Source: Legionella lansingensis (GTDB lineage Bacteria; Pseudomonadota; Gammaproteobacteria; Legionellales; Legionellaceae). Taken from it: 64,000 bases of DNA. Positions 26,142-36,552 of this stretch are shown here, one piece after another. The notes below the pieces were generated by a model that did no database searches, was not told the DNA's origin, and was given only the letters and a program-made list of their open reading frames with translations. The stretch's first letter is position 1. Every line of letters starts with the position of its first letter. The position numbers and the translations under genes were made by a program. The stretch covers positions 62,001 to 126,000 of the forward strand of contig NZ_LT906451.1 of the NCBI RefSeq assembly GCF_900187355.1. The letters are read 5' to 3'.

Positions 26142-28433
26142 ATGTTAAAAATATTAAAGCGAATCGTACAAGATGTCACAACTGCCAATCATTTGGACGA
26201 GGCATTAGCAATTTTAGTGCAGCGAGTGCGCAAGGCTGTTAATGCTGAAGCGGTTTCCGTTTACCTCATTGATAACAAGAACGCTGAATATGTTTTAATA
26301 GCTACCGACGGTCTAAACAAGCAAGCAGAATTCAGAGTGCGTGTTAGTCTCGACCACGGCTTGATTGGGTTAGTTGGTCGGCGGGAAGAACCGATCAATA
26401 TTGAAGATGCTCCATCCCATCCAGGTTTCCATGAGAATCCCTTATTAGGTGAGGATCACTTAAAGGGTTTCTTAGGTGTTCCAATTATTCAACATCGTAA
26501 ACTTTATGGTGTTCTGACAGCCCAACAAGCTGAGGAACGATGTTTTGATGACGCAGAAGAAGCCTTTCTAATCACGCTTGCAGCACAAATGGGCGGTATC
26601 ATTGCCCATGCTGAAGCAACGGGTGAACTCGCTTTACTAACACAGCCGCGTCCTTTGGGTGTGGCTAAGGTAGAGCCTACCTCTACAGCGTTGACCGGGG
26701 TTGGCAGCGTTCCAGGCGTTGGTATTGGTACTGCAGTGGTTGTTTATCCAGTGGCTGATATCGATGCAGTGCCAAGGCATGCTGTTGAGGATGTCGACGA
26801 AGAGATTACGATCTTCCATGAAGCCTTGCAAACCGCACGCGATGATATGTTTCGCTTAAGTCGGCGTATGAAAAAGACGGTTGCAGAAGATGAACATGCG
26901 CTATTTGATGTCTATCTTCGTATTCTGGACAAAGACAGTTTGGGTGCGGAAGTTGCAGACGTCATTCGCCAGGAATGCTTAAGTGCACAGGCTGCACTGG
27001 TAGCAGTGATAAAGAAGCATGTTCAGCAATTTGAAGATGTAGAGGATGAATACCTGCGAGAGCGAGCTAGTGATTTTCGTGACTTGGGTCGCAGAGTATT
27101 AGCTGAATTGCAGTTGTCCCAACGTGAAGAAATTGTTTATCCTCGCCGGACTATTCTCATCGGGGAAGAAATTACTGCTTCAGCGCTAGCTGAGGTTCCT
27201 GAGGGACAATTGGCTGGCATAGTATCAGCCAAAGGCGCGAATAATTCTCATGTTGCCATTCTGGCTCGTGCTTTGGGTGTGCCAACGGTCATGGGGGTCA
27301 GAGGGCTTAAAGTCGAGCATCTATCACGTCGCGCGGTGATTGTGGATGGTTATTATGGTCATGTCTATATATCCCCATCAAAAACTGTTTTAGCAGAATT
27401 TAAAAAGTTGGCGCAAGAGGAAGAAGAGCTCAATCAAAGCTTGGTTAGCTTGCGCGATAAACCAGCTGAAACGCTTGATAGTCACCGTGTATCGCTGCAA
27501 GTTAACACCGGTCTAGCTATGGATGCTGGGCTATCTTTGAGCGTGGGTGCTGAGGGCGTTGGGCTCTACCGCTCGGAAGTGCCCTTTATGAGTCGAGATA
27601 GATTTCCCTCCGAAGATGAGCAATATATTATTTATCGCCAAATATTGAAGGCCTTTGCTCCTCGTTTGGTCACCATGCGTACCTTAGACATTGGTGGAGA
27701 TAAAATCCTACCTTATTTCCCTGTAGAAGAAGACAATCCTTATTTGGGTTGGCGTGGGATCCGCGTTACCTTGGATCATCCAGACGTGTTCTTAATGCAG
27801 GTGCGCGCTATGATGCGTGCCAGCGAAGAAGTAAATAATCTGCGCATCATGTTGCCTATGGTGACTACTTTAAGTGAAGTTGAGGAAGCTGCTTTTCTGA
27901 TTGATCAGGCGTTTAAGGAATTGCTGGAAGAAGGTTGTCATATTGAAAAACCAAAGTTGGGTGTGATGATAGAAGTTCCTGCAGCCGTTTACTTAGCCCG
28001 AGAGTTGGCTAAACGCGTTGAATTTATTTCCGTCGGCAGTAACGATCTAACCCAATATTTATTGGCAGTCGATCGAAATAACTCTCGTGTTGCCGGTCTT
28101 TATGACGCTTTTCATCCCGCGATGTTACGGACTTTAATGAAGGTGGTGGAGGGAGGGCATGCGGCTGGTGTAGAAGTGAGCATCTGTGGTGAGATGGCAA
28201 GCGATCCTTTAGCAGTCATTCTTTTGTTAGCCATGGGTTTTGACACCTTAAGTATGAACTCAACAAGTTTGCCGCGCATCAAATGGGTTATCCGTAATAT
28301 TTCTTTAGCTCATGCTCGTAAGGTCTTAGCTGATGTATTGGAATTAGAGCATCCTGCTGAAATCAGATTCTATTTGCAAAAAGCGCTGGAGCAAGAAGGC
28401 TTAGGTGGTCTCATTAGGGCTGGGAAATCATGA
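26142..28433 (+). CDS. ptsP: Phosphoenolpyruvate-protein phosphotransferase PtsP (EI-Ntr)
   Basis: Enzyme I of the nitrogen-type phosphotransfer system, passing phosphate from PEP to NPr. The 763-aa protein has an N-terminal GAF domain (about 15-155), the EI N-terminal domain with phosphorylated His370 in NNSHVAILARALGVPT, and the PEP-binding barrel ending with SICGEMASDP. It starts immediately after rppH and overlaps the next gene by ATGA. Sugar PTS permeases are not seen in the window. Confidence 0.95.
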   Translation: MLKILKRIVQDVTTANHLDEALAILVQRVRKAVNAEAVSVYLIDNKNAEYVLIATDGLNKQAEFRVRVSLDHGLIGLVGRREEPINIEDAPSHPGFHENPLLGEDHLKGFLGVPIIQHRKLYGVLTAQQAEERCFDDAEEAFLITLAAQMGGIIAHAEATGELALLTQPRPLGVAKVEPTSTALTGVGSVPGVGIGTAVVVYPVADIDAVPRHAVEDVDEEITIFHEALQTARDDMFRLSRRMKKTVAEDEHALFDVYLRILDKDSLGAEVADVIRQECLSAQAALVAVIKKHVQQFEDVEDEYLRERASDFRDLGRRVLAELQLSQREEIVYPRRTILIGEEITASALAEVPEGQLAGIVSAKGANNSHVAILARALGVPTVMGVRGLKVEHLSRRAVIVDGYYGHVYISPSKTVLAEFKKLAQEEEELNQSLVSLRDKPAETLDSHRVSLQVNTGLAMDAGLSLSVGAEGVGLYRSEVPFMSRDRFPSEDEQYIIYRQILKAFAPRLVTMRTLDIGGDKILPYFPVEEDNPYLGWRGIRVTLDHPDVFLMQVRAMMRASEEVNNLRIMLPMVTTLSEVEEAAFLIDQAFKELLEEGCHIEKPKLGVMIEVPAAVYLARELAKRVEFISVGSNDLTQYLLAVDRNNSRVAGLYDAFHPAMLRTLMKVVEGGHAAGVEVSICGEMASDPLAVILLLAMGFDTLSMNSTSLPRIKWVIRNISLAHARKVLADVLELEHPAEIRFYLQKALEQEGLGGLIRAGKS

Positions 28434-29242
28434 TATCATCTACGCTTGCGATTTATGGTGGGATCTATGCCTTAACAGGAAGTGTCGCAGGCTTAATAGC
28501 CGGCACCCTGGGTATCGGTGGTGGTATTGTTATCATTCCTGCGTTGCTTTTTATTTTTCAGCACAATTCGGCATTCCCGCCTCATCTTATTATGCACATG
28601 GCGGTGGGGACTTCTTTGGCTGTTATGTTTTTTACCGCTCAAGCCTCGGTACGTGCTCATCATCAATTAAATGGAATTTTATGGGATGTATTTAAACGTC
28701 TCCTTCCAGGCCTTGCATCAGGTATCGTTTGTGGGGCGTTGACTGCGAGCTATTTATCCACCGATTTGTTAAAGATTTTATTCGCCATATTTTTAATAGT
28801 CGTTGGCATAAGATTGCTACTTGCCAAACCTTCAGTGCATACACCCTCTTCATGTCTTGGTAAGCCGTTGATAAATACTGTTATCAGTTTTTTAATTGGT
28901 TTTACTTCAGGTTTACTTGGAGTGGGGGGGGGTAGCTTGGTTATCCCTTATCTAAATTATTGTGGTGTAGAGATGCGAAAGGCAGTGGCTATCTCGGCAC
29001 TGGTAACCGTCATTGTGGCCTTGCTAGGGACATTTATTTTTATCATCATGGGCTTGAAAGAGAATAGCTTGCCTTTGTATAGCACGGGTTATATTTATTG
29101 GCCAGCGGTCTTCTGTCTGGCATTGCTTAGTAGTGTTTTTGCACCGTTAGGAGCGAAAATAACTTACAGAATTTCAGTTAGGCAATTGCAGTATGCTTTT
29201 GTTTTACTACTCTTTATTGTAGCAATGGAGTTGCTATTTTAG
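28430..29242 (+). CDS. TauE/SafE family membrane permease
   Basis: Eight-helix inner-membrane protein of 270 aa with the duplicated glycine-rich motif of the family: GLIAGTLGIGGGIVIIPALL (about 21-40) and GFTSGLLGVGGGSLVIPYL (about 157-175). The family exports or imports sulfonates, sulfite or other small organosulfur anions; the substrate here is unknown. It sits inside the rppH-ptsP-lgt-thyA operon, overlapping ptsP by 4 bp and 15 bp before lgt. Confidence 0.88.
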   Translation: MISSTLAIYGGIYALTGSVAGLIAGTLGIGGGIVIIPALLFIFQHNSAFPPHLIMHMAVGTSLAVMFFTAQASVRAHHQLNGILWDVFKRLLPGLASGIVCGALTASYLSTDLLKILFAIFLIVVGIRLLLAKPSVHTPSSCLGKPLINTVISFLIGFTSGLLGVGGGSLVIPYLNYCGVEMRKAVAISALVTVIVALLGTFIFIIMGLKENSLPLYSTGYIYWPAVFCLALLSSVFAPLGAKITYRISVRQLQYAFVLLLFIVAMELLF

Positions 29243-29257
29243 CTAAGAGGCTATTGA

Positions 29258-30028
29258 ATGTTGACATTTCCGAATATAGACCCTGTTGCCTTTTCCATAG
29301 GTCCTTTGCAAGTCCATTGGTATGGCTTGATGTATTTGTTTGGTTTCATCAGTGCCTGGGCCTTGGCTCATTGGCGTGCGAAACATTATCATTTGGATTG
29401 GACATCGCAACAAATAGGCGATTTAATTTTTTACGCAGCGCTAGGTGTAATCATCGGTGGCAGGATGGGGTATATGCTTTTTTATAACACCGAGCAATTG
29501 TTTAGCCAACCTTGGATAGTGTTTAAATTATGGGAGGGTGGGATGTCTTTCCATGGTGGCTTATTGGGTGTAGCTGTGGCTGTATGGTTGTTTGCCCATA
29601 AAGTCAAAAAACCTTTTTTAGAAGTGGGCGATTTTATCGCTCCTCTTGTCCCCTTGGGGCTTGCTGCCGGACGTGCAGGAAATTTTATTAATGGTGAATT
29701 GTGGGGGCGGGTAACTGATGTGCCTTGGGCAATGGTGTTCCCTAACTCAGATGGACAACCGCGGCACCCCTCGCAATTATATGAATTAGGTCTAGAAGGG
29801 ATCTTTTTGTTTGTCCTTGTTTGGTGGTACGCTGCTAAGCCCCGCGCTGTTGGCTGTGTTTCTGCGGTATTTTTAATGGGTTACGCGCTTTGTCGTCTCC
29901 TTGCTGAATGCTTTCGACAACCAGACGTCCAACGAGGATTTATTGCTTTCGATTGGTTGACTATGGGACAATTATTATCTATTCCTATGCTGTTGGCTGG
30001 ATTATGGCTATGGTGGGCTAAACGATGA
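29258..30028 (+). CDS. lgt: Prolipoprotein diacylglyceryl transferase
   Basis: Adds diacylglycerol to the lipobox Cys of prolipoproteins at the inner membrane. The 256-aa protein has SFHGGLLG (His99) and the family signature [14 protein letters not shown] at 138-151, with about seven helices. GAGG precedes the ATG. Its stop overlaps the thyA start (ATGA), so the two are translationally coupled. Confidence 0.97.
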   Translation: MLTFPNIDPVAFSIGPLQVHWYGLMYLFGFISAWALAHWRAKHYHLDWTSQQIGDLIFYAALGVIIGGRMGYMLFYNTEQLFSQPWIVFKLWEGGMSFHGGLLGVAVAVWLFAHKVKKPFLEVGDFIAPLVPLGLAAGRAGNFINGELWGRVTDVPWAMVFPNSDGQPRHPSQLYELGLEGIFLFVLVWWYAAKPRAVGCVSAVFLMGYALCRLLAECFRQPDVQRGFIAFDWLTMGQLLSIPMLLAGLWLWWAKR

Positions 30029-30819
30029 AAACCTATTTAAAGCTGTTGGAGCATATTCTAGAACATGGTGTTCAGAAAACAGATAGAACCGGAACGGGAA
30101 CGCGTTCTGTTTTTGGTTATCAAATGCGTTTTAAATTGAATGAAGGTTTTCCTTTACTGACCACAAAAAAGCTACATACTCGTAGCATCATTCACGAATT
30201 ACTATGGTTCCTTCGTGGCGATACCAACATCGCTTATCTCAATGAAAATGGTGTAACGATTTGGGATGAGTGGGCGGACAGTCAAGGCAATTTAGGACCC
30301 GTTTATGGGCGACAGTGGCGGTCTTGGCCAACACCCGATGGTCGTGAAATCGATCAGCTTTCTGACGTATTGCAGCAAATCAAAACCAATCCTGATTCTC
30401 GTCGCCTGATAGTGAGCGCTTGGAATGTGGGGGAATTGGACAAAATGGCTTTGATGCCTTGTCATGCTTTGTTTCAATTTTATATTGCCGATAAACAACT
30501 CTCATGCCAATTGTATCAACGTTCAGCGGATGTCTTTTTGGGTGTTCCTTTTAACATTGCTTCCTATTCATTGTTGACACATATGGTGGCACAGCAATGT
30601 GATTTAGATGTCGGTGATTTTATCTGGACTGGCGGGGATTGCCACCTTTATTTAAACCATCTTGAGCAGGCACGTACACAATTGCAGCGCACTCCCTTGC
30701 CATTACCACAACTCAAAATTACACATAAGCCGCCATCTCTTTTTGAGTATGAATTTAGTGATTTTGAATTTTTGAATTATCAGGCGCATCCCCCGATTAA
30801 GGCGCCTATTGCTGTTTAA
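30025..30819 (+). CDS. thyA: Thymidylate synthase
   Basis: Makes dTMP from dUMP with methylenetetrahydrofolate. The 264-aa protein has the same length as E. coli ThyA, with the catalytic Cys146 in [11 protein letters not shown], the dUMP-binding RSAD segment ([18 protein letters not shown]) and the typical PxKAPIAV end. Last gene of the operon; it ends inside the 3' end of the oppositely oriented 1290-aa gene (14-bp overlap). Confidence 0.98.
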   Translation: MKTYLKLLEHILEHGVQKTDRTGTGTRSVFGYQMRFKLNEGFPLLTTKKLHTRSIIHELLWFLRGDTNIAYLNENGVTIWDEWADSQGNLGPVYGRQWRSWPTPDGREIDQLSDVLQQIKTNPDSRRLIVSAWNVGELDKMALMPCHALFQFYIADKQLSCQLYQRSADVFLGVPFNIASYSLLTHMVAQQCDLDVGDFIWTGGDCHLYLNHLEQARTQLQRTPLPLPQLKITHKPPSLFEYEFSDFEFLNYQAHPPIKAPIAV

Positions 30820-33800
30820 GCTGAGTCTCTGGCTCAACCGGGGGTTCATCCTTTTTAGCATCATCGTCCATGTCCGTCGATAGAATTGTTTGTACCTGAG
30901 TTTCCCGATTTGTTGCCTCAAGGCTAAAGAGAGGATGCTGACCAAAAGCCAAGTATTTAATTGGCATAATCACTAAAAACGCACCAGTGATAAATTGTAG
31001 CACATCAGCTAAAAGACGTGGATAAAAGTGCCTATGCTGAAAATGCGTACGCGCCAAGTTTATTGATTCTTTCCTTTTCGTTTCAATATCTTGCGTAGTT
31101 AATAACACTGGGAGAGCTTCTTTACGGAAATTGCGTAATTCTTGCTTAGCTGACTCTTCCCCTTGATAGTTATTAACAAAATCATCAAGTTTAGTGATGA
31201 TGATGGCCATCTTATTTAGCTCGATACTATTGTTAGACATTAAATCTTCGCTAATCTCAGCCGCTTTGTACTTTTCTATTAAAAGAAGTGCTTTGCATAA
31301 GTCCTCATTTCCCAAGAGTTCTCCAGTGATAAAGCGATCTAATCCTTTTTCATTCAGCAGTTTGACCACTGCCATTTGATTACTGCCTTTGTTGAGAAAT
31401 GCTTCTTGAACCACAATGTTTTTGGCAGACAATCGTTTAATAAAAGCGATTTTATCGTTGATACCCAAAGTATCATCTACATCATTTTTCACAAGATTTT
31501 CAATGACTTTTAATGCTGGTGCTGCATTGATAAAGTGTAAATTTGCATTGACTACTTCCCGCAGTTTCTGTGGATCGGTTAGATATTTACCAACTGTGAC
31601 AAGAAGAGCCTCTGCTTCAGCTTCGTCAGCACCATTCATTCTTTTAAAGAATGCAGTATAGTCTTCTTTATTGGAAGCTAATTCATGGCGCTCTACGATT
31701 TTGTCAATTTTTTCTGATTCAACAGCAAGACCATCTTTTGTAGCTTGCAATGTTTGCAGATGTTCTTCTAGTTTTGCTTGCTCTACCCACTGTTGGTAGT
31801 CTCTTACCAATGGTGTTTTAAGTTCTGTAACAAATCGTGTTTCATCTTCTAGAAGTTGATACGTTTCCTTAATTTTGCTTACACTGTTCTGACGATTTTG
31901 ATGAATGTCATCCGCAACAGTATTAATTCTTTTAATTAGTTCAGCAGCAATGTTTTTTTCTGCTTGAACTACTGCTAACCTTAATTTCTGCGCAATAGTT
32001 TGTAAAGCGATTAATTTACCCTGATGAAAAACAATGCCATCTACATTACCTTCATTGAGTGCCGCATATTTCTCATCAAATTCTTGATTAATTGCAGAAA
32101 CTGTCCCTTGATCCAATGCATACTTACCTAGGTTAGCATGGACTTTTTCAAAAACATTTTTAAAAGCCTGTTGTTGTTGGGCAATAGTCTCTTGCAATGT
32201 TTCGATTTTTATTTGTCTGCAGCGTTTTATTGCTACTTTTATGCCAGGCAGCAATTCTTCTTTAAGCTTTTTTTCCTCCATTTCAGCTGCTTGGAGGATG
32301 AGCTCAAGCCGTTCCGGTGTCTCTTCACCTTTGCCGGACTCAGGTACTCGTTGAACAGTAAGAGCATTCATTTGCTCAATGAGTTGGTTTTCTTCTTCAG
32401 TAAATTCAAAGCCTTGATCTTGAAATTGCTGTCTAATATCAAGCTTTTCTTGCTCAACACTAACGGCTATTGCATTGACTTTCTTAATGATTGCCGTACA
32501 AATTGCTCTTTGACTGTTAATGACTTCTGCATTTAATTTTTCTATAAGAGAACTTAGTGTTTTTTGTTTGCTCTGATAAAAAACAATGTCATCCACATTG
32601 GCTTTATTGAGCGCCGCATATGTCTCATCAAATTCTCGGTTGATTGCAGAAACGGCCTCTTGATCCAATTCATACTTGCCCAAGCTCGCATAGGCTTTAT
32701 CAAAAATATTTTTGAAAGTCTGCTGTTGTTGGTCAATAGTCTCTTTTAATTTTTCGATTTTTATTTGCCTGCAGCGTTTTATTGCTGTTCTTATGCCGGG
32801 CAGCAATTCTTCGTTAAGCTCTTTTTCCTTCTTTTCAGCTGCTTGCAGGATAGGCTCAAGTAGTCCCGTTGTTTGTTCACTGTAAGTTTCGGGCGCTCGT
32901 TGAACAGTAAGAGCATTCATTTGCTCAATGAGTTGGTTTTCTTCTTCAGTAAATTCAAAGCCTTGATCTTGAAATTGCTTTCTAATATCACGCTGTGCTT
33001 GCTCAACACCAACTGCGATTGCATCGACTTTCTCGATGATTGCCGTACAAATCGCTCCTTGCATGTTAATGATTTCGTTTTGTAATTCTTCAATAAGAGA
33101 ACTAAGGGCTTTTTGTTTGGCCTGATAAAAATCAACTTCATGGGTGTAACCATCATTAGGAAAAACGTCTTCGTATTGCTCCGCAAATGCTTGCTCTATA
33201 GGGGTAAATAAATTTTTATTTTCCTCCCATAAGCCATAAGCGACCAGCTTGTTTTGATTATCCTGATAAAAATACTTAAATGTTTCATTTTGTTGTGGAA
33301 TGACACTATTCTTAAGCTCTTCCACTCTTGCTTGGAAACCACGTTTTACCGCTGCTACAACCTTTGACCATGCACCATCAAATTCTTTTTCTTTCTTGGT
33401 AATGTCATCAAGTTTGCCTTCTAAGATGTTAGGGGTCATTAACCCTTGATAGGTACGATCAATTGCGAAATCCTTTTTTGTTTTCTCAATGAGCATTTGG
33501 TCTTCATCCGCGAACTTTATGTCTCTCCCTTCGAGTTGTTTTTCTAATGCATGAAGATGCTGAGCAAACTTGTCAGCTATTTTATCAATTGCACTAATTA
33601 AACCAGAACTAATGTATTGTTGTTCAGAAATGATTGTAGCGTTAAATTCTTCTATGAGCTTTTTTAAAGTGGCCAGTTTTTCTGTCTTAAATTGGACTTC
33701 ATCGGCTTCACTGTCTTGTCGTTGATATGCTGCATCAAATCGTTCTTTTGCTTCTGAAATGATACTATCATCAATACCGGCTTTTTCTAATTGTTTCGCG

Positions 33801-34678
33801 ATATTCTCGTATAGATGGTTAAAGCTTGCTAATTGTTGCTCTAATTGCTTGTTTAATTGATCCAGTTTGGTTTCTCTTTCTTGATCAAGCTGTTTAACCT
33901 GCTTTTCTAACTTTTCGATAATGTCTTGTAAAGTACGGTTGCGCTCTTCATTACCAACTTGAGCATATAGCTGCGCTGCCTGTTCACCAAGAGTTTTATA
34001 AGGTTCAGTGTTTTGCAAATCAATGCCGTGCTGTTTGACTAGAGGAGTAGAGATGTCATTAAGCTTTTTCCACAGGGTTTCTTTTTTAGCTGCTTCTGCC
34101 TGTATACGACCTCGTTCTGTTTCAACAGCAAGTCTCAGGGTGCGATAAGTTTTAATAAATTCTTCTAACAGTGCGCGGATTAGCTGGGGATCTTGGGTTT
34201 TCCCAAGCATATTTCTAAGGTTTGGATAACTATTTTTATGTTGTTCAAATTTAGTTATAGCGACAGCAAATGACTTATCCTCTTGCCTATATTTCGGGCT
34301 ATATGGAAGATCAGAGGAAATTTCTCTTTCGAGCTCGGGAATAAGAAATCCAGTCTTACCAATATTTTCGTGGTAATGTGTTTTTCTAGCGATAAAGGCT
34401 TCGAAGATTTCAATTTGGGCTTCACATCTCTTGTATGAATTGAGCGCGGCTTTTTCCTCTTGAGATAGTTGAGTATCAGGATTTGGTTTCTCAGGAGGTA
34501 ATGCTTCGATGAGAGGGCTATATTTATCAACTAACTCTCTTTTGATTCGACTTAATTCTTCGACATGAATTGCTGTTCTATCCCATGAGCTCATATCCGG
34601 GTTTGAACAGGCTTTTTCTAAAAGTTCTATTGCATTGAGGGCTTGTGCAACTTTGCCTTGTAGTTGATTTTTATTCAT
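30806..34678 (-). CDS. Putative Dot/Icm effector, 1290 aa, coiled coil with three ~183-aa repeats
   Basis: No enzyme domain recognised. Mostly long helices with coiled-coil character (strong at 240-300). Three tandem units of 183-187 aa begin near 384, 567 and 750; the last two share [20 protein letters not shown] and are identical over 84 bp of DNA. A helical region (about 990-1200) is followed by a hydrophobic segment (1223-1245), the motif [20 protein letters not shown] (1241-1260) and a Glu/Asp-rich tail ([18 protein letters not shown]), close to the E-block of Dot/Icm signals. The C-terminal module from HRH (1215) matches the 990-aa protein. AGCAGGAG precedes the ATG, and a PmrA-type operator lies upstream. 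Confidence 0.78.
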   Translation of the reverse strand: MNKNQLQGKVAQALNAIELLEKACSNPDMSSWDRTAIHVEELSRIKRELVDKYSPLIEALPPEKPNPDTQLSQEEKAALNSYKRCEAQIEIFEAFIARKTHYHENIGKTGFLIPELEREISSDLPYSPKYRQEDKSFAVAITKFEQHKNSYPNLRNMLGKTQDPQLIRALLEEFIKTYRTLRLAVETERGRIQAEAAKKETLWKKLNDISTPLVKQHGIDLQNTEPYKTLGEQAAQLYAQVGNEERNRTLQDIIEKLEKQVKQLDQERETKLDQLNKQLEQQLASFNHLYENIAKQLEKAGIDDSIISEAKERFDAAYQRQDSEADEVQFKTEKLATLKKLIEEFNATIISEQQYISSGLISAIDKIADKFAQHLHALEKQLEGRDIKFADEDQMLIEKTKKDFAIDRTYQGLMTPNILEGKLDDITKKEKEFDGAWSKVVAAVKRGFQARVEELKNSVIPQQNETFKYFYQDNQNKLVAYGLWEENKNLFTPIEQAFAEQYEDVFPNDGYTHEVDFYQAKQKALSSLIEELQNEIINMQGAICTAIIEKVDAIAVGVEQAQRDIRKQFQDQGFEFTEEENQLIEQMNALTVQRAPETYSEQTTGLLEPILQAAEKKEKELNEELLPGIRTAIKRCRQIKIEKLKETIDQQQQTFKNIFDKAYASLGKYELDQEAVSAINREFDETYAALNKANVDDIVFYQSKQKTLSSLIEKLNAEVINSQRAICTAIIKKVNAIAVSVEQEKLDIRQQFQDQGFEFTEEENQLIEQMNALTVQRVPESGKGEETPERLELILQAAEMEEKKLKEELLPGIKVAIKRCRQIKIETLQETIAQQQQAFKNVFEKVHANLGKYALDQGTVSAINQEFDEKYAALNEGNVDGIVFHQGKLIALQTIAQKLRLAVVQAEKNIAAELIKRINTVADDIHQNRQNSVSKIKETYQLLEDETRFVTELKTPLVRDYQQWVEQAKLEEHLQTLQATKDGLAVESEKIDKIVERHELASNKEDYTAFFKRMNGADEAEAEALLVTVGKYLTDPQKLREVVNANLHFINAAPALKVIENLVKNDVDDTLGINDKIAFIKRLSAKNIVVQEAFLNKGSNQMAVVKLLNEKGLDRFITGELLGNEDLCKALLLIEKYKAAEISEDLMSNNSIELNKMAIIITKLDDFVNNYQGEESAKQELRNFRKEALPVLLTTQDIETKRKESINLARTHFQHRHFYPRLLADVLQFITGAFLVIMPIKYLAFGQHPLFSLEATNRETQVQTILSTDMDDDAKKDEPPVEPETQLKQQ

Positions 34679-34773
34679 AAAACTCCTGCTGTTTGGTAAT
34701 TTTCATGACGTCATTTACCAAATCACTATGACTGTTTAATGATCAAATTTAATAATTAATAATATAACTGATT

Positions 34774-34793
34774 AATATTAAGCGACTATTAAG
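34774..34793 (-). promoter_or_regulatory. Candidate PmrA operator for the 1290-aa gene
   Basis: On the minus strand: CTTAATAGT, CG, CTTAATATT, an almost exact copy of the PmrA consensus tandem repeat with 2-nt spacing. It is followed after 7 nt by the -10 box TATATT (minus strand, 34766-34761). The distance to the ATG is about 95 bp. The 7-nt gap to the -10 box is the same as in the 520-aa gene promoter. Confidence 0.82.
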
Positions 34794-34883
34794 GATGGGA
34801 AAAAATTCGAATGCCGCAAATTAGCTGTTGCCGAAAAAGGGGAAGGTAACGATGGATTTGTAATAGGGACGTTCCTAGCATGA

Positions 34884-35588
34884 TCAAATAAAGCTACTTT
34901 TCCGGGTTGAATCGCTTCTAAGTGTAGCGATTGCTAAGTTCGTTTGATGTTGTCGTTGGCTTAAACCATAGACCAATAGTAACTGAGCAAGATAATAGGT
35001 GAGCATGATTAAAAAATTGATCATCTTATTATCAACAAGAACGAACTGATTAAGAGCCAATAGGAAATCAGATAGTAAAAATAGACACGCACCACTGATG
35101 ATTAAACGTGGGTGCTGCTTAACTTGAAAGGCGGTTAAAACCATTATACTTAAAAAACTTAAATAAACCGTAGCAGGGATGGTCATTTTTCCTAGGTACG
35201 GATACATGTAAATATAATTAATAGCAATAAATACCAGTACAGGCAGAAAATACAGCCAACGTTTTATCTGGAGCTGAGTATCTCTCAAATAAAGGGCAAT
35301 GTAGGCACAATGAGCCAATATAAAGGAAAGAATACCAGCCTTTAGAGCGAGATCAGCCGGGACGGTTAGGATAATATCTCCTAATAAAGAAAAGACTAAT
35401 GCCACGGAAAGCAAGGTTTTCGTTTCTTTGCTCGCAAAAGATTGCCAGGTCAAAACCAGCAAGAGAGCGATAGGAATAGGCTTGATTAAACTGTTAATAG
35501 GATAATGAATAAAAGGCAAGAGTCCGAGATAAACAATCGAGCTCACAAAGAAAAGAGCAAGGGTCAACGTTGAGCGTCTTCCTGTCAT
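34884..35588 (-). CDS. YhhN family membrane protein (lysoplasmalogenase-like)
   Basis: 234-aa protein with about eight hydrophobic helices and the YhhN/TMEM86 pattern: KPIPIALLLVLTW (about 36-48), VFSLLGDIIL (about 65-74) with its conserved Asp, and SDFLLALNQF near 175. Some members hydrolyse lysoplasmalogen, but function is not established for bacterial members generally. Monocistronic. Confidence 0.8.
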   Translation of the reverse strand: MTGRRSTLTLALFFVSSIVYLGLLPFIHYPINSLIKPIPIALLLVLTWQSFASKETKTLLSVALVFSLLGDIILTVPADLALKAGILSFILAHCAYIALYLRDTQLQIKRWLYFLPVLVFIAINYIYMYPYLGKMTIPATVYLSFLSIMVLTAFQVKQHPRLIISGACLFLLSDFLLALNQFVLVDNKMINFLIMLTYYLAQLLLVYGLSQRQHQTNLAIATLRSDSTRKSSFI

Positions 35589-35641
35589 ATAAGTGTCCTT
35601 ATTAAGGTTTGCATGGATTTAAATAAAGAGACAATTTTTAA

Positions 35642-35807
35642 CACAAAAGCGGGTTTTTTATTAACTGTCTTGTTTTTCCTTATGCCGACGTCCCGCGGCT
35701 TGACCGCGGGATCCACAGCGATCGTTGAACATGTCATGGACCCCGCGGTCAAGCTGCGGGGCGTCGGTATAGGGAAATCGCAGTTTTAATCACACCCCAC
35801 AAAAGCG
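35642..35807. repeat. MITE-like palindromic element A2 with flanking direct repeats
   Basis: Same family as A1: TTTTTATTAACTGTCTTGTT on the left and the end GGGTGTGATTAAAACTGCG (minus strand) on the right. The core holds a pair of inverted hairpins, CCCGCGG-CTTGA-CCGCGGG and CCCGCGG-TCAAG-CTGCGGG. The element is flanked by CACAAAAGCG at 35642-35651 and 35798-35807, which could be a target-site duplication. The left terminus appears shorter than in A1. Confidence 0.75.
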
Positions 35808-35867
35808 TTGTAATTTTTTTATCAAATGGTTTAATATTCGCCTTCATGTTCTTTTTTGGATCGAAAT

Positions 35868-36137
35868 ATGAAAAAAATTGTTCTCTTGCTTATCGCTGTC
35901 ATGTTTTTGTCTGTAGGCTATGCTAGCAAGATTAGTAAATTTTTAAATAAGATGGAAGCAGAAGATAAGGCACGTCAAGAACGTGAATGGCAACAAGATA
36001 TGGATTTTAAGGATTTTGCTTTTCGTTTAGATAAACGTTATGTTGATGATCAAGGTCAACGTTGTCGTGATTACATCTTCAGAGCCCGAAGCAATCCTTA
36101 TCGTCACGGTTATTTTACCGTTTGTGATGAGCGTTAA
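35868..36137 (+). CDS. Small secreted protein, unknown function
   Basis: About 89 aa. The N-terminus is a signal peptide (MKKIVLLLIAVMFLSVGYAS) with probable cleavage after YAS or YA. The mature part is highly charged, with two Cys near the end (RCRDY, TVCDE) that could pair. I chose the ATG at 35868 with GGA 7 nt upstream; the frame starts at a TTG 12 bp earlier. No domain recognised. Confidence 0.68.
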   Translation: MKKIVLLLIAVMFLSVGYASKISKFLNKMEAEDKARQEREWQQDMDFKDFAFRLDKRYVDDQGQRCRDYIFRARSNPYRHGYFTVCDER

Positions 36138-36156
36138 TTAGGGACGTTCTCTATTC

Positions 36157-36552
36157 TTAGTCAAAGAGTTTACGAATGGTTTCTGGAATAGTAATGGACT
36201 TATTCGCTCGATAATCCACCCAGACAATTTTGCTTGTTCCTTGGGTCATTAAGACCTCATCTTGGTAGATTTCATGGTCCATCATGAGGCTCGAGCGGCC
36301 TAAGCTATGCACACTGCTTACCAATGTCAGGGTGGCTGGATAGACAATGGGTTTAAGGAAAGTACAGGCCACGTGAATCACCACAGGCCCGATTTGCTGT
36401 TTCATATCCAGGTGCAGATTTTCTAACCATTCGATGCGTGCTTGTTGAAAGTAATCGAAATAACGCCCATTGTTCACATGTCCTAGAGCATCCATATCGC
36501 CCCATTCAATGGAAAAAATTTTCTTGTGCACAGCAATTCTTTGATCAGTCAT
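36157..36552 (-). CDS. Acyl-CoA thioesterase, hot-dog fold (4HBT)
   Basis: 131-aa single-domain hot-dog protein with the 4HBT signature WGDMDALGHVNNGRYFDYFQQAR (17-39), including the catalytic-type Asp and the HVNN turn. Related to YbgC/FadM-type thioesterases; substrate unknown. It overlaps the end of priA by an ATGA junction and is probably cotranscribed. Confidence 0.87.
   Translation of the reverse strand: MTDQRIAVHKKIFSIEWGDMDALGHVNNGRYFDYFQQARIEWLENLHLDMKQQIGPVVIHVACTFLKPIVYPATLTLVSSVHSLGRSSLMMDHEIYQDEVLMTQGTSKIVWVDYRANKSITIPETIRKLFD

Noticed and set aside
32138-33085. Plus-strand Phe/Leu-rich frames inside the 1290-aa gene
   Set aside because: They recur because the underlying DNA repeats; the Leu/Phe richness is the complement of Lys/Glu codons in the real coiled coil.
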